The notes: generated by a model from the letters alone, not told the origin. 64,000 nucleotides of DNA from Parahaliea mediterranea (GCF_017255185.1 NZ_JAFKCZ010000001.1:434001-498000), one strand, 5' to 3'; numbered from the stretch's first letter, positions 35,482 through 45,312 are shown. A program made the numbers and translations.

Positions 35482-35482
35482 C

Positions 35483-36070
35483 ATGGCATTGATCCTGGCT
35501 TCCGCCTCGCCGCGCCGCCGCGAACTGCTGCGGCAAATCGGCGTGTCGTTTGACGTGCGGGCGGCCGACATCGACGAGACCCCGCAACCGGGGGAGAGTC
35601 CCGCCGACTATGTGTGCCGCATGGCCAGGGAAAAGGCCGCGGCGGTCGCCTCGGGGGCTTCCGGCGAGTGCGCGGTGCTGGCCGCCGACACCACCGTGGT
35701 GATCGACGGCGATGTGCTGGGCAAGCCGCGCGACGCGCTCGATGGCCTGGCCATGCTGGCCCGGCTCAGCGGCCGCACCCACGAGGTAATGACCGCGATC
35801 TGCCTGTGCCGGGGCGAAGAGTCCAGCGAGCGGCTGGTGGTCACCCGGGTGACTTTCGCCACCCTGGACCGGGACCTGTGCGAGGCCTACCTGGCCACCG
35901 GGGAGCCCTGGGACAAGGCCGGCGCCTATGGCATACAGGGCCTGGGCGCGGTGTTGGTGGACGCCATCGAGGGCAGCTACAGCAACGTGGTGGGCTTGCC
36001 CCTGGCCGAGACCTGGCGTTTGCTGAGCGAGCATCGCATTCCCACTGGTTTGGGAGGTTCTGGTGAGTGA
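35483..36070 (+). CDS. Maf-type nucleoside triphosphate pyrophosphatase (YhdE-like)
   Basis: A 195-residue house-cleaning enzyme that hydrolyses dTTP, UTP or modified nucleotides to monophosphates. It has the Maf signature LILASASPRRRELLRQIGV, catalytic ADTTVVIDGDVLGKPRD and the later DKAGAYGIQGLGAVLVDAIE. It follows mreD by one base and overlaps rng by eight. YhdE (dTTP/UTP) is the likely subtype from its place after mreBCD. Confidence 0.95.
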   Translation: MALILASASPRRRELLRQIGVSFDVRAADIDETPQPGESPADYVCRMAREKAAAVASGASGECAVLAADTTVVIDGDVLGKPRDALDGLAMLARLSGRTHEVMTAICLCRGEESSERLVVTRVTFATLDRDLCEAYLATGEPWDKAGAYGIQGLGAVLVDAIEGSYSNVVGLPLAETWRLLSEHRIPTGLGGSGE

Positions 36071-37541
36071 GGAAATACTGGTCAATGTGACCCCGATGGA
36101 AACCCGGGTGGCGGTGGTGGAAAACGGCGCCACCCAGGACATTCACATCGAACGCAGCACCAGCCGCGGAATCGCCGGCAACATCTATGCGGGCCGGGTG
36201 GCGCGGGTGCTCCCCGGCATGCAGGCGGCGTTCGTGGATATTGGCACCGAGCGGGCCAGTTTTATCCACGTTTCCGATATTGTGCCCCTGGACAGCAATG
36301 GCCGCGAGGACCGCAGTCGCCAGAGCAGCGAAGTGCGCGACCACCTGCACGAGGGCAAAAAGGTGGTGGTCCAGGTGACCAAGGAGCCCCTGGGCAGCAA
36401 GGGCGCGCGCCTGACCACCCAGCTGTCGGTATCGTCCCGCTACCTGGTGTTCATGCCGCAGACGGATCACGTGGGTGTTTCCCAGCGCATCGATGACACC
36501 GGCGAGCGCACGCGCCTGCAGGGCGCGCTGGCCGCGGCGCTGGCGGCGGAAGAGATGCAGGACAGCGGCGGTTACATTCTGCGCACCGCCGCCGAGGGCG
36601 TGGGCGAGGACGAATTGCGCGCCGACCTGCGCTTCCTGCGCCGCCTGTGGGCCGCGGTCACCCGTCGCGCCAAGGCCGCCAGCCGTCCCGAACTGCTGTA
36701 CGAGGATCTGCCCCTGCACCTGCGCACGGTGCGCGACCTCGCCCGGCCGGGGGTGGAGCGCATCCGTATCGACAGCCAGGAGAGCTTCGCCGCCCTGGAA
36801 TCCTTCTGTGGCGACTATGTGCCGGAGGTGGCGGGGTTGCTGGAGTGCTACCGCGGAGAGCGGCCGCTGTTCGACCTGCATGGCGTGGAGGAGGAGATCC
36901 AGCGCGCCCTGGCGCGCAAGGTGGACCTGAAATCGGGCGGTTACCTGATTATCGACCAGACCGAGGCGATGACCACCATCGATGTCAACACCGGTTCCTT
37001 CGTCGGCCGCCGCAACCTTGAGGAAACCATCTTCAAGACCAACCTCGAGGCGGCCACCGCCCTGGCCAGGCAACTGCGCCTGCGCAATCTCGGCGGCATT
37101 ATTATCGTCGACTTCATCGACATGCAGGATGCCGAACACCGGCGCCAGGTGCACCGCGCGCTGGAAAAAGCCATGCAGCGGGATCCGGCGCGCAACAAGA
37201 TCACTGGGGTTTCGGACCTGGGGCTGGTGGAGATGACCCGCAAGCGCACGCGGGAAAGCCTGGAGCATATCCTGTGCGAGGACTGCCCGGTCTGCCAGGG
37301 GCGGGGGGTGCTGAAAACCGCGGAGACGGTGTGCTACGAAATTTTCCGGGAAATCCTGCGCGACGCCCGTGCCTACGACAACGACAACCTGGCGGTGTTG
37401 GCGGGCCAGTCGGTGGTGGATCGTCTGCTGGACGAGGAGTCCGCCAACGTCGCGGACCTGGAGGAATTCTCCGGCAAGACCATCAGTTTCCGGGTCGAGC
37501 CCAACTACAGTCAGGAACAGTTTGATATTGTCCTGCTCTAA
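36063..37541 (+). CDS. rng: Ribonuclease G
   Basis: A 492-residue endoribonuclease processing the 5' end of 16S rRNA and decaying mRNAs. An S1 domain (GNIYAGRVARVLPGMQAAFV, DIGTERASFIHVSDI) sits in residues 35-130. The 5' sensor and DNase-I-like part include catalytic DVNTGSFVGR and the zinc-link CEDCPVCQGRGV. It lacks the RNase E scaffold tail. GTG start inside the end of maf. Confidence 0.96.
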   Translation: MSEEILVNVTPMETRVAVVENGATQDIHIERSTSRGIAGNIYAGRVARVLPGMQAAFVDIGTERASFIHVSDIVPLDSNGREDRSRQSSEVRDHLHEGKKVVVQVTKEPLGSKGARLTTQLSVSSRYLVFMPQTDHVGVSQRIDDTGERTRLQGALAAALAAEEMQDSGGYILRTAAEGVGEDELRADLRFLRRLWAAVTRRAKAASRPELLYEDLPLHLRTVRDLARPGVERIRIDSQESFAALESFCGDYVPEVAGLLECYRGERPLFDLHGVEEEIQRALARKVDLKSGGYLIIDQTEAMTTIDVNTGSFVGRRNLEETIFKTNLEAATALARQLRLRNLGGIIIVDFIDMQDAEHRRQVHRALEKAMQRDPARNKITGVSDLGLVEMTRKRTRESLEHILCEDCPVCQGRGVLKTAETVCYEIFREILRDARAYDNDNLAVLAGQSVVDRLLDEESANVADLEEFSGKTISFRVEPNYSQEQFDIVLL

Positions 37542-37606
37542 CAGGGTAACGAAGAGGCCTTGCCATCGAACCCGGCGGGGTTGGTGGCGGACACCGCGAG
37601 ACGATT

Positions 37607-40600
37607 TTGGAACACGCCTTCCTACATAAACTGGCCAGAATGTTGTGGCGCTCGCTGGTGGCGGTGATCGTCCTGCTGGCGGTCTACGTCAGTTGCGGGC
37701 GCCTGTTGATGGGGGCGGTGGGCGACTATCAGCAAGCCATTCTGACCGAACTGAACCGGCGTCTGCCCTTCGAGGTGTCGGCGCAGCGGGTTTCCGGGGA
37801 GTGGCGCTCCTTCAGCCCGGATTTGGTGCTGAGCGGCCTGCGCCTGCAGTTGCAGCGCGAACCCGACGTGTCCGTGCGGCTCCGCGAGGGGCGCCTGCGC
37901 CTGGACGTGCTGCGCAGCCTGCTGGAGGCCAGTTTGCAGGTCAGCCGCGTGCAGCTGGCGGGGCTGGAACTGCCGCTGGAGCTGGGGGGCGACGGCCGCC
38001 TGCGGCTGCCGGGCTATGACGGCGGGGGCGGCGAGCTTGGCCAGTGGGTGCGGGCCCTGGTGCTCAACATGGAGCAGCTGGCATTGACCGATAACCAGCT
38101 GCGGGTATCCCTGCCCGGTGGCGAACGCCGCGATCTCGCCCTGGATTTGCGCCTGGCGCGCGATGGCGGTCGGCGCGAGCTGGTGGGCAATCTGCGGGTC
38201 CACGGAAGCGATGCCCGCATCGACCTCGCGGCGCATGCCCTGGGCAATCCCTTCGACCCCGAATCCCTGGAGGGGGAGGCCTACCTTCACGCCTCTGGCG
38301 TCGACCTCGCGAAACTGTCCGACTGGCTGCCCCCCGGGGATCGCGCGCTCGCCGCCAGTGGCGAGATGGACCTGGAGACATGGTTGTCCTGGCGGGAGGG
38401 CGAGCCCGACCTGGAGACCCGGTTCAGCGGGCGGCGGGTGCGCGTGGCCGCCGCCGATGGCAGCTGGCAATTCCCCCTGGATCGGCTGGCCTTCGCGGCC
38501 ACCCTGCAGCGGGAGGACAACAGCTGGACCGCATTTACCCGCGACCTCTCCCTCGCGCGGGGAGATATTGCCCTCGAGGTGCCGCGACTGCAGCTGGACC
38601 TGTGGGGCGACTCCCTGCGCTTGCGGGGCGAGCAGGTACCGCTGGGGCCGGTAAGCGCGCTGTACGCCGCTTTTCCCGCGACTCACCCCAAACTGGCGGA
38701 GGCGCTCGCCACCCTCGACGCCGGCGGTCAGTTGGGGCGGCTCGAGTTCAATCTCGATGACCTGCGCGCGCCGGCGCGGGGCTGGCAGCTGGCGGCCAAT
38801 TTTCGCGACTTTCGCGTCAATTCCTGGCGCGGGGCCCCCGGGGTGCGCTCGGGCGAGGGTTTTGTGCGCCTGGTGCCGGGCAGTGGCCAGGTCATCCTCG
38901 ACAGCCGCGACTTCAGCATGGCCTTTCCCACGGTCTACGATCACTCCCTGGACTACGACGATATCCACGGGACGGTGGATATCGCCTGGGGGACGGATGC
39001 GTTAACCCTGCACAGCGGCCTGATTACCGCCGCTGCCGAGGAGGGTACGTCCCGGGCGCTGTTTGGGCTCAATGTGCCCTTCGAGCGAACCCGGGCGGGT
39101 GTCGAGATGGACCTGCTGGTGGGGCTGAGCGAGTCCAGTGCGGAGCATCGCCACAAATACCTCCCGGCGATGCTCGACAAGCATCTGCTCGCCTGGTTGC
39201 GGGACAGCCTGGGTGAAGGCGCGGTGGATCAGGGGGCCTTCCTGTGGCGTGGCAGTTTGCGCCCGGGCGAGGCGCCGCTGCGCACCGTGCAGTCCTTTTT
39301 CGCGGTTCGCGACACCGCCCTGGCCTTCCAGCCAGACTGGCCGCCCCTTGCCGGACTGGATGGATTGGTGTTGATCGACGACGCCACGGTCAGTGTCTGG
39401 GCCGACCGGGCGCGCCTTTATGACTCCGAGCTGGAGCGGCTTTCGGCCGAGGCCTGGATGGCCGGTGATGGGCGCATGCGCCTGGCGGTGGCGGGGAGCA
39501 TGACGGGACCGGCGGCGGACGGCGCGCGCCTGGTGCGGGAGTCGCCGCTGGCCGATATCAGCGGCCATGTCTTCGATGACTGGACACTGGAGGGGGCGCT
39601 GCGGACGCGGTTGGCGCTGGAGCTGGAACTCGCCGGGGATCGACCGCGCCCGCGAGTGGCGGTGTCGGCCCGCTTGCGGGACGCCCAGTTGGGAGTGGTG
39701 CCGTTGGACCTGTCGGTCAGCGGGATCAGCGGCGAGATTCTGTACGACTCCGCCGTCGGTTTTGATTCCCGCGAGCTGGTCGGAACCCTGTGGGGAGAGC
39801 GCTTGCGGGCACAGTTGCAGGCCGTTGCCGCTGACGGTGAAGCGGGGCGGGTGGACGTTGACGCCCTGCGGATTGACTTCGATGGGCGGATTTCCGCGGA
39901 GCCCCTGCAGGACTGGCTGGGGCTTTCCGGGCGGCCCTTTGCCAGCGGTGGCGCGCCGGCGCTGGCGCAGCTGCGGGTGGTGCCGGGAGCGCGGCCGACG
40001 CTGAGTGTGCAGTCGACGCTCGAGGGGGTGGCGCTCACCCTGCCGCCGCCCATCGGCAAGGCCGCGCCGGAGGTTGTGCCACTGGACCTTGATCTGCAAC
40101 TGGCGGGCCCCAGCCGCCGGCTCGATCTGGGCCTCGCCCGCCGGCTGGACGTGTCATTGCTGTTGGATGAACGGGGCGCGGTGACTGGCGGCGAAATCGC
40201 CCTGCAGGACGCGGCGGCGGCGCCGCGCGCGGGTTACCTGAATGTTTCCGGACACGCGCCGCTGCTGGACTCTCGCCAGTGGCGGAGCCTGGTGCAAGGC
40301 CTGGGATTGCCATCGCCGGACAGTGGCCGGACCGCCGGGCGGCCGCGACTGGCCGTGGACAACCTGCAGGTGGATACGCTGTCCCTCGAGGGTGTGGAGC
40401 TGCGGGATGTCATCGTCGGCGCGCGGGAAGAGGCCGCTGGCGCCTGGTCGGTGGAGGCCGAAAGCGACTGGTTCCAGGGGAGGCTCGAACTGGATCCGGG
40501 GCTCGATCGGGGGACCCTGCATGTCAGTCACCTGGAATTGCAGGGCCTGTCGGGCCTGGGCGGAGAGGGCGGGGACAGACGCGAGGGCGAGCGTCGCACC

Positions 40601-41521
40601 CTGCCGCAGTTGTCGGTGCAGGTCGACGCGCTGTTCAACGGCGGACGTCCGCTGGGCCACCTGGCCTTCGATTTGCGCAGCACGCCCTGGGCGGTGCGCG
40701 CGGCGTCGATCACCGGCGAGGTGGCGGGCCTGACGCTGGCCCCGGAATCGCCAGCCGAACTGCTCTGGCAATACGGCGACTCCCCGCGCACCAGCCTCGC
40801 CGCCAGTCTGGCCTTCGGCGACCTGGGCGAGGTGCTGGAAAAACTGGATTACGAGAACATCCTGGAGACCGAGGAGGGGCGTTTCGACCTGGCCCTGGAC
40901 TGGCCCGGGGGGCCGCAGGACTTCGCGCTCGCCCGGGCCCACGGGCGCCTCGGCATCGATGTCGGTCGCGGCCGTTTTCTGGATGCGCCCGCCAGCACCT
41001 CCGGTACCCTGCGCGTGGTGAGCATCCTCAACCTGGCGGAAATCGTGCGCCGCCTGAGCCTGAGCCATATGTTTGAGTCGGGTATTCCCTTTAACGATGT
41101 CGACGGCGAAATGCTTTTCAACGCGGGAACGATCGAGGTGCCGTCGGTGAGGATCGAGGGGGCTTCCAGCAGTTTCACCCTCAGTGCCGTCAGCTCGGTG
41201 GAACAGCGCACCCTGAATGGTGAGCTGGTGGCCACGCTGCCGGTCGCCAATAACCTGCCCTGGGTAGCGGCCCTCACCGCGGGCCTGCCGGTGGCCGCGG
41301 GGGTGTTTGTGGTCAGCAAGGTTTTCGAGCAACAGGTGAACCGCATGACCAGCGCGGTATATAGCGTGCAAGGCGGTTGGGACGACCCCGAGGTGAAGTT
41401 CGACCGTATTTTCGACACCGGCGGCGGTCGCCAGCGTGCCCCCGCCGCAACGGTGGAAAACGAGACCACCCCCCCTGTAGGGTCGAATTCATTCGACCAA
41501 ATACCACCCCCAACCGACTGA
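37607..41521 (+). CDS. yhdP: YhdP-family AsmA-like envelope protein (TamB/DUF3971 type)
   Basis: A 1304-residue bridge-like protein anchored by one N-terminal helix (LWRSLVAVIVLLAVYVSCGR) and otherwise periplasmic beta-groove, thought to move phospholipids to the outer membrane. The C-terminal AsmA-like region includes GRLGIDVGRGRFLDAPASTS and LRVVSILNLAEIVRRLSLSH. Start uncertain: TTG 37607 or ATG 37640. The last 20 or so codons, from PVGSNSFDQIPPPTD, are REP sequence read in frame, so a repeat insertion rewrote the terminus. Upstream genes are mreBCD-maf-rng, as in E. coli. Confidence 0.93.
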   Translation: MEHAFLHKLARMLWRSLVAVIVLLAVYVSCGRLLMGAVGDYQQAILTELNRRLPFEVSAQRVSGEWRSFSPDLVLSGLRLQLQREPDVSVRLREGRLRLDVLRSLLEASLQVSRVQLAGLELPLELGGDGRLRLPGYDGGGGELGQWVRALVLNMEQLALTDNQLRVSLPGGERRDLALDLRLARDGGRRELVGNLRVHGSDARIDLAAHALGNPFDPESLEGEAYLHASGVDLAKLSDWLPPGDRALAASGEMDLETWLSWREGEPDLETRFSGRRVRVAAADGSWQFPLDRLAFAATLQREDNSWTAFTRDLSLARGDIALEVPRLQLDLWGDSLRLRGEQVPLGPVSALYAAFPATHPKLAEALATLDAGGQLGRLEFNLDDLRAPARGWQLAANFRDFRVNSWRGAPGVRSGEGFVRLVPGSGQVILDSRDFSMAFPTVYDHSLDYDDIHGTVDIAWGTDALTLHSGLITAAAEEGTSRALFGLNVPFERTRAGVEMDLLVGLSESSAEHRHKYLPAMLDKHLLAWLRDSLGEGAVDQGAFLWRGSLRPGEAPLRTVQSFFAVRDTALAFQPDWPPLAGLDGLVLIDDATVSVWADRARLYDSELERLSAEAWMAGDGRMRLAVAGSMTGPAADGARLVRESPLADISGHVFDDWTLEGALRTRLALELELAGDRPRPRVAVSARLRDAQLGVVPLDLSVSGISGEILYDSAVGFDSRELVGTLWGERLRAQLQAVAADGEAGRVDVDALRIDFDGRISAEPLQDWLGLSGRPFASGGAPALAQLRVVPGARPTLSVQSTLEGVALTLPPPIGKAAPEVVPLDLDLQLAGPSRRLDLGLARRLDVSLLLDERGAVTGGEIALQDAAAAPRAGYLNVSGHAPLLDSRQWRSLVQGLGLPSPDSGRTAGRPRLAVDNLQVDTLSLEGVELRDVIVGAREEAAGAWSVEAESDWFQGRLELDPGLDRGTLHVSHLELQGLSGLGGEGGDRREGERRTLPQLSVQVDALFNGGRPLGHLAFDLRSTPWAVRAASITGEVAGLTLAPESPAELLWQYGDSPRTSLAASLAFGDLGEVLEKLDYENILETEEGRFDLALDWPGGPQDFALARAHGRLGIDVGRGRFLDAPASTSGTLRVVSILNLAEIVRRLSLSHMFESGIPFNDVDGEMLFNAGTIEVPSVRIEGASSSFTLSAVSSVEQRTLNGELVATLPVANNLPWVAALTAGLPVAAGVFVVSKVFEQQVNRMTSAVYSVQGGWDDPEVKFDRIFDTGGGRQRAPAATVENETTPPVGSNSFDQIPPPTD

Positions 41522-41652
41522 AACCGCCCCCACAGCGACAAAACCCCTCCCCTGTAGGGTCGAATTCATTCGACCAAGTACCACCCCCAACCGACTGAAA
41601 CCGCCCCCACAGCGTCAAAACTCCTCCCCTGTAGGGTCGAATTCATTCGACC
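41476..41652. repeat. REP-like array, three 77-bp units, starting inside yhdP
   Basis: Units at 41476, 41553 and 41630, each starting TGTAGGGTCGAATTCATTCGACC and joined by a 54-base spacer rich in CCACCCCCAACCGACTGAAA. The first unit supplies the end of yhdP, including its TGA. The flanking AGGCCCTCCGCCCTAC at 41660-41675 supplies the darP stop codon. Confidence 0.88.
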
Positions 41653-41671
41653 AAATACCAGGCCCTCCGCC

Positions 41672-42202
41672 CTACGGTGTGTTCTCCTGCAGCTCCCGCA
41701 GGTAGCGGAACAGCTTGCGACTGGCCGCGGGCGGCTTGCCCCGCGCGGCCTCGCGCTGGTGTTGCAGCACCAGTTGGCGCAGGTGTTGCCGGTCCGCCGC
41801 CGGCCAGCGGGACAGCACCTGCTCGATCCCCTTCAAGCCCTGGGACAGTACCTCGTCGCGCAACTGCTCCAGTTGATGGAAGCGGTCGGCGTTTTCGCGC
41901 TGCTCGCGGTAGAGGTTGTCCAGCGCCCGCTCGATGGGTTCGGGATCGATGGTGCGCATCAGTTTGCCGATGTACTGCATATGCCGGCGCCGCGCGCTGT
42001 TGGACTGGATGCCGCGGGCCTCGACAATGGCCTGGCGCAGCTGCGCGTGTTCCAGGGGAATTTTCTCGAGCTGGCGGTCGCTGAGCCGCGTCAGGGTCTC
42101 GCCCAGCTCCTGCAGCGCGGTCATGCGCCGCTTCATCGCGCTTTTGCTGGGGGCCTCGCCGTCGTCGGCGCCGCTGTATTGTTCGAAATCGTCGTCAGGC
42201 AT
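41672..42202 (-). CDS. Ribosome-associated protein DarP/YjgA (DUF615)
   Basis: A 176-residue basic protein of the YjgA/DarP family, which binds 50S precursors and aids late assembly at the peptidyl-transferase centre. It has SKSAMKRRMTALQELGETLT, IPLEHAQLRQAIVEARGIQS, RRRHMQYIGKLMRTID and a C-terminal KLFRYLRELQ. Start ATG 42202. The stop TAG lies in the REP-associated CCGTAGGGC. Upstream mgtE overlaps by eight bases. The tldD and pmbA genes that often flank yjgA are absent here. Confidence 0.92.
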   Translation of the reverse strand: MPDDDFEQYSGADDGEAPSKSAMKRRMTALQELGETLTRLSDRQLEKIPLEHAQLRQAIVEARGIQSNSARRRHMQYIGKLMRTIDPEPIERALDNLYREQRENADRFHQLEQLRDEVLSQGLKGIEQVLSRWPAADRQHLRQLVLQHQREAARGKPPAASRKLFRYLRELQENTP

Positions 42203-43550
42203 AAAACCAGGTCGCCAGTCCCAGAAAGGACACAAATCCCACCACGTCGGTTACCGTGGTCAGTACCACCCCGCCGGCCAGGGCGGGGTCGATGTTGATA
42301 CGCTTCATCAGCAGCGGCAGCGCCGCCCCGGTAAAGGAGGCGGTCAGCAGGTTGATGACCATCGCCGCGGCGATGATCATGCCGATATTCCAGTCATCAA
42401 ACCACAGTGAAGAGGCGACCGCCACCACCGCGGCCCACAACAGGCCGTTGAGCAGGCCGACCCCCAGTTCCCGGTTGATCAGCCAGCCACCGTTGCTGCG
42501 GGTGACCTGGCCCATGGCCATGCCGCGCACCAGGACCGTTAGCGTCTGGGTGCCGGCGATGCCGCCCATGGACGCGACGATCGGCATCAGCACCGCCAGG
42601 GCCACCACCTTTTCGATGGTGCCCTGGAACAGGTTGATGACCGAGGCGGCGACAAAGGCGGTGACCAGGTTGATGCCCAGCCACACGGCCCGGCGCGAGG
42701 CGGTGCGAAACACCGGCGCGAAGGTGTCGACATCCTCTTCCAGGCCGGCCATCGAGGTCAGGGAGTGGTCGGCGTCCTCGCGGATCACGTCCACCACGTC
42801 GTCGATGGTGATCCGGCCGAGCAGTTTGCCTTCCTCGTCCACCACCGGCGCAGACACCCAGTCGTTGCGCTCGAACAGGCGCGCCACCTCGTCGTCGGGC
42901 ATGTAGGCGGGGATGGGTTCGACCTCGGTGTCCATCATCTCCCGCACGGTGGCCGAGGGATCGGAGACCAGCAGGGTGCGCAGCGGCAGCAGCCCGATAA
43001 AGCGGTCGTCGCGATTGACCACGATCAGGCTGTCGGTCATCGGCGGAATTTCCTCGTGCCGACGCAGGTAACGCAACACCACATCCAGGGTCAGGCGCGC
43101 CCGGATGGTGATGGTGTCGGTATTCATCAGGCCGCCGGCGGTGTCGTCCGGGTAGTGCAGTACCTGCTCCAGGCGCGCCCGGTCCTGGTGGTCCATGGAG
43201 TCCAGGACTTCACGGGTCACCCGGTCTGGCAACTGTTGCAGGATGTCGGCGACGTCGTCGTCGTCCAGGTGCCCGGTGATCTGCGCCACCTCGGCGGCGT
43301 CCATGTCACTCAGGAAGTGGGTGCGGAGCTCGTCCGAGAGCTCGTTGATGACATCGCCTTCGCTGTCGATGTCCACCATCTGCCACAGGATATGGCGGAA
43401 CCGCGGGGGCGAGGATTCGAGCAGGTGGGCGACGTCGCCGGGGGACAGCCCGTTGAGCATGCGCTTGACGTCGACGAAGGTCCCGCTTTCCAGCGCAGTC
43501 GACAGTCGGTCGAGTTTTTGCTGGGATTTGGGCGTCTTCGTCTGGGCCAT
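42195..43550 (-). CDS. mgtE: Magnesium transporter MgtE
   Basis: A 451-residue Mg2+ channel. The N domain (SPGDVAHLLESSPPRFRHIL; EVAQITGHLDDDDVADILQQ) is followed by two CBS domains (residues about 135-260) and five membrane helices, with the pore signature TGAALPLLMKRINIDPALAG. CBS and N-domain acids sense cytosolic Mg2+ and close the pore. Co-oriented with ptsO 145 bases upstream. Confidence 0.96.
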   Translation of the reverse strand: MAQTKTPKSQQKLDRLSTALESGTFVDVKRMLNGLSPGDVAHLLESSPPRFRHILWQMVDIDSEGDVINELSDELRTHFLSDMDAAEVAQITGHLDDDDVADILQQLPDRVTREVLDSMDHQDRARLEQVLHYPDDTAGGLMNTDTITIRARLTLDVVLRYLRRHEEIPPMTDSLIVVNRDDRFIGLLPLRTLLVSDPSATVREMMDTEVEPIPAYMPDDEVARLFERNDWVSAPVVDEEGKLLGRITIDDVVDVIREDADHSLTSMAGLEEDVDTFAPVFRTASRRAVWLGINLVTAFVAASVINLFQGTIEKVVALAVLMPIVASMGGIAGTQTLTVLVRGMAMGQVTRSNGGWLINRELGVGLLNGLLWAAVVAVASSLWFDDWNIGMIIAAAMVINLLTASFTGAALPLLMKRINIDPALAGGVVLTTVTDVVGFVSFLGLATWFYA

Positions 43551-43696
43551 GGATGCTCTCCCTTGCGCGAGCGCGGCTGAAGTGCCGGACGCAGGCTAAT
43601 TATCCGGGAAAGCCGTGACTACAACAATGTGGAAGGTTACCGCGATTACTTGCCGCCGCCTTGCAGTGGCGGGAATTTTACCCGGCGGGACCTGGG

Positions 43697-43966
43697 TTAC
43701 TCGGGCTCGTCGAAGCGGTTGGCGATCAGGGCGGTGAGCGCATCCAGGGCGTCCTGTTCGTCCTCGCCCTCGATGTGCAGGTCGAGTACCGTGCCCTTGC
43801 CGGCGGCGAGCATCATCACCGACATGATGCTTTTGCCGTCCACCAGGCTGCCGTCCTTGCCGGCCTGGACCGTGCTGGAGAACGACGCCGCGCAGCCGAC
43901 GAACTTGGCGGCGGCCCGGGCGTGCAGGCCGAGCTTGTTAACGATGGTAACCTGGGTCTGGATCAC
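43697..43966 (-). CDS. ptsO: Phosphocarrier protein NPr (HPr family)
   Basis: An 89-residue HPr-like protein of the nitrogen PTS. The phosphorylatable His is in NKLGLHARAAAKFV and the Ser region is GKSIMSVMMLAAG. Start GTG 43966 gives the usual VIQTQVTIVNK; the longer frame reaches back into rapZ. Last of rpoN-hpf-ptsN-rapZ-ptsO. Confidence 0.95.
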   Translation of the reverse strand: MIQTQVTIVNKLGLHARAAAKFVGCAASFSSTVQAGKDGSLVDGKSIMSVMMLAAGKGTVLDLHIEGEDEQDALDALTALIANRFDEPE

Positions 43967-43977
43967 GTTGTGTGCTG

Positions 43978-44832
43978 CTATTGCAGTTCCCTGTGCCGGA
44001 GATGAACCTGCGGGAACTGCTGCCGGTAATGCTGGTACAGCCGATCCGCAAGGTATACTGAACGATGTTGCCCGCCGGTACAACCCACGGCAATGGTCAT
44101 ATAGCTGCGATTGCTCTCGGCGTAGTCGGGCAGCCAGCGATCCAGGTAGGCGCAGATGCTGTCGTACAGCGCGTTGGTTTGCGGCTGTTCCTCGAGAAAT
44201 GCCCGCACCGGCGCGTCCAGGCCGCTTTGCATGCGCAGCTCCTTGACCCAGTGGGGGTTGGGTAGCATCCGCACGTCGAACACCAGGTCGGCGTCCGCCG
44301 GTACCCCGCGCTTGAAACCGAAAGACTGGATGAGTAGCGACATGCTGCCGCCGCTGGTGCCCAGCAGGCGCTGCTTGATGGCGTCGCGCAGCTCGTAGAT
44401 GGTGAGCTGGCTGGTATCCAGCACCAGCGTGGCGTCGGTGGCGATCGCTTCGAGCAGTTCACGCTCCCGTTCGATGGCCTCGGCGAGGGGCATGTTGCCG
44501 GCGCTCAGGGGGTGCCTGCGCCGGGTTTCACTGAAGCGCTTGATCAGTGCCGAGTCCTGGGCGTCGAGGAACAGGATACGGGTTTCGATGCCGCTGGGCA
44601 GGGACTCGATAATGGCGTTGAAATTCTGCAGGTCTTTCCAGGCGTTGCGCGCGTCGATACACACCGCGGCGCCGCGAAAGAGGGCGAACTCCTCGCGATT
44701 GGTCTCTTCCACCAGTGCCGGTAGCAGGGCCACCGGAAGGTTGTCGATACAGTAGTAGCCCTCGTCTTCCAACTGGTGCAGTGCCGTGCTCTTGCCGGAG
44801 CCCGAGCGGCCGCTGATGATCACCAGTTCCAT
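43978..44832 (-). CDS. rapZ: RNase adapter RapZ
   Basis: A 284-residue protein that in E. coli controls GlmZ/GlmY decay and so amino-sugar synthesis. It has Walker A IISGRSGSGKSTAL, Walker B-like LFLDAQDSALIKRFSETRRR and C-terminal AVGCTGGQHRSVYLADRLYQ. Length matches the family (284). GlmY/GlmZ RNAs are not in the window. Confidence 0.96.
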   Translation of the reverse strand: MELVIISGRSGSGKSTALHQLEDEGYYCIDNLPVALLPALVEETNREEFALFRGAAVCIDARNAWKDLQNFNAIIESLPSGIETRILFLDAQDSALIKRFSETRRRHPLSAGNMPLAEAIERERELLEAIATDATLVLDTSQLTIYELRDAIKQRLLGTSGGSMSLLIQSFGFKRGVPADADLVFDVRMLPNPHWVKELRMQSGLDAPVRAFLEEQPQTNALYDSICAYLDRWLPDYAESNRSYMTIAVGCTGGQHRSVYLADRLYQHYRQQFPQVHLRHRELQ

Positions 44833-44843
44833 AGCGCTCTCTC

Positions 44844-45302
44844 CTAGTTCGTCCAGGTTGTGGCGGTTGCGTACAGGGCGGCTGCGTCCTCGGCCTGTCT
44901 CAAAGACTGGCAGAAGGCGTCCTGCCGGAAGAGGCCGGCGATGTGTGACAGGATGTCCAGGTGCACCTGTTGCGCCTCCTCGGGCACCAGCAATACGAAC
45001 AGCAGGTCCACTGGCTCGCCGTCGGGTGCCTCGAAGTCGATCGCTTCCTCCAGCGTCAGCAGGCTGCCGAGCGGACGGGGGCAGTTGTCGATACGGCAGT
45101 GGGGGATGGCGATGCCCTTGCCCAGGCCGGTGCTGCCCAGGCGTTCACGGGCGATGAGTTGGGTGAATACCTCGGTGTAGGAGAGGGCTTGCTGGTCTTC
45201 GCTGATGAGTCGGGCGATGGTTTCGAACAGTCTTTTTTTGCTGCCCCCGGTGGCGCGGCAGACCGTGCGCCCGGGGGTCAGAATGTCACTCAGGGTTTGC
45301 AT
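44844..45302 (-). CDS. ptsN: Nitrogen PTS protein EIIA-Ntr
   Basis: A 152-residue EIIA domain accepting phosphate from NPr; it tunes potassium and stress responses. The phosphorylated His is in GSTGLGKGIAIPHCRID. Located between hpf and rapZ with an 11-base gap, as in E. coli. Confidence 0.96.
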   Translation of the reverse strand: MQTLSDILTPGRTVCRATGGSKKRLFETIARLISEDQQALSYTEVFTQLIARERLGSTGLGKGIAIPHCRIDNCPRPLGSLLTLEEAIDFEAPDGEPVDLLFVLLVPEEAQQVHLDILSHIAGLFRQDAFCQSLRQAEDAAALYATATTWTN

Positions 45303-45312
45303 GATGAATGAG

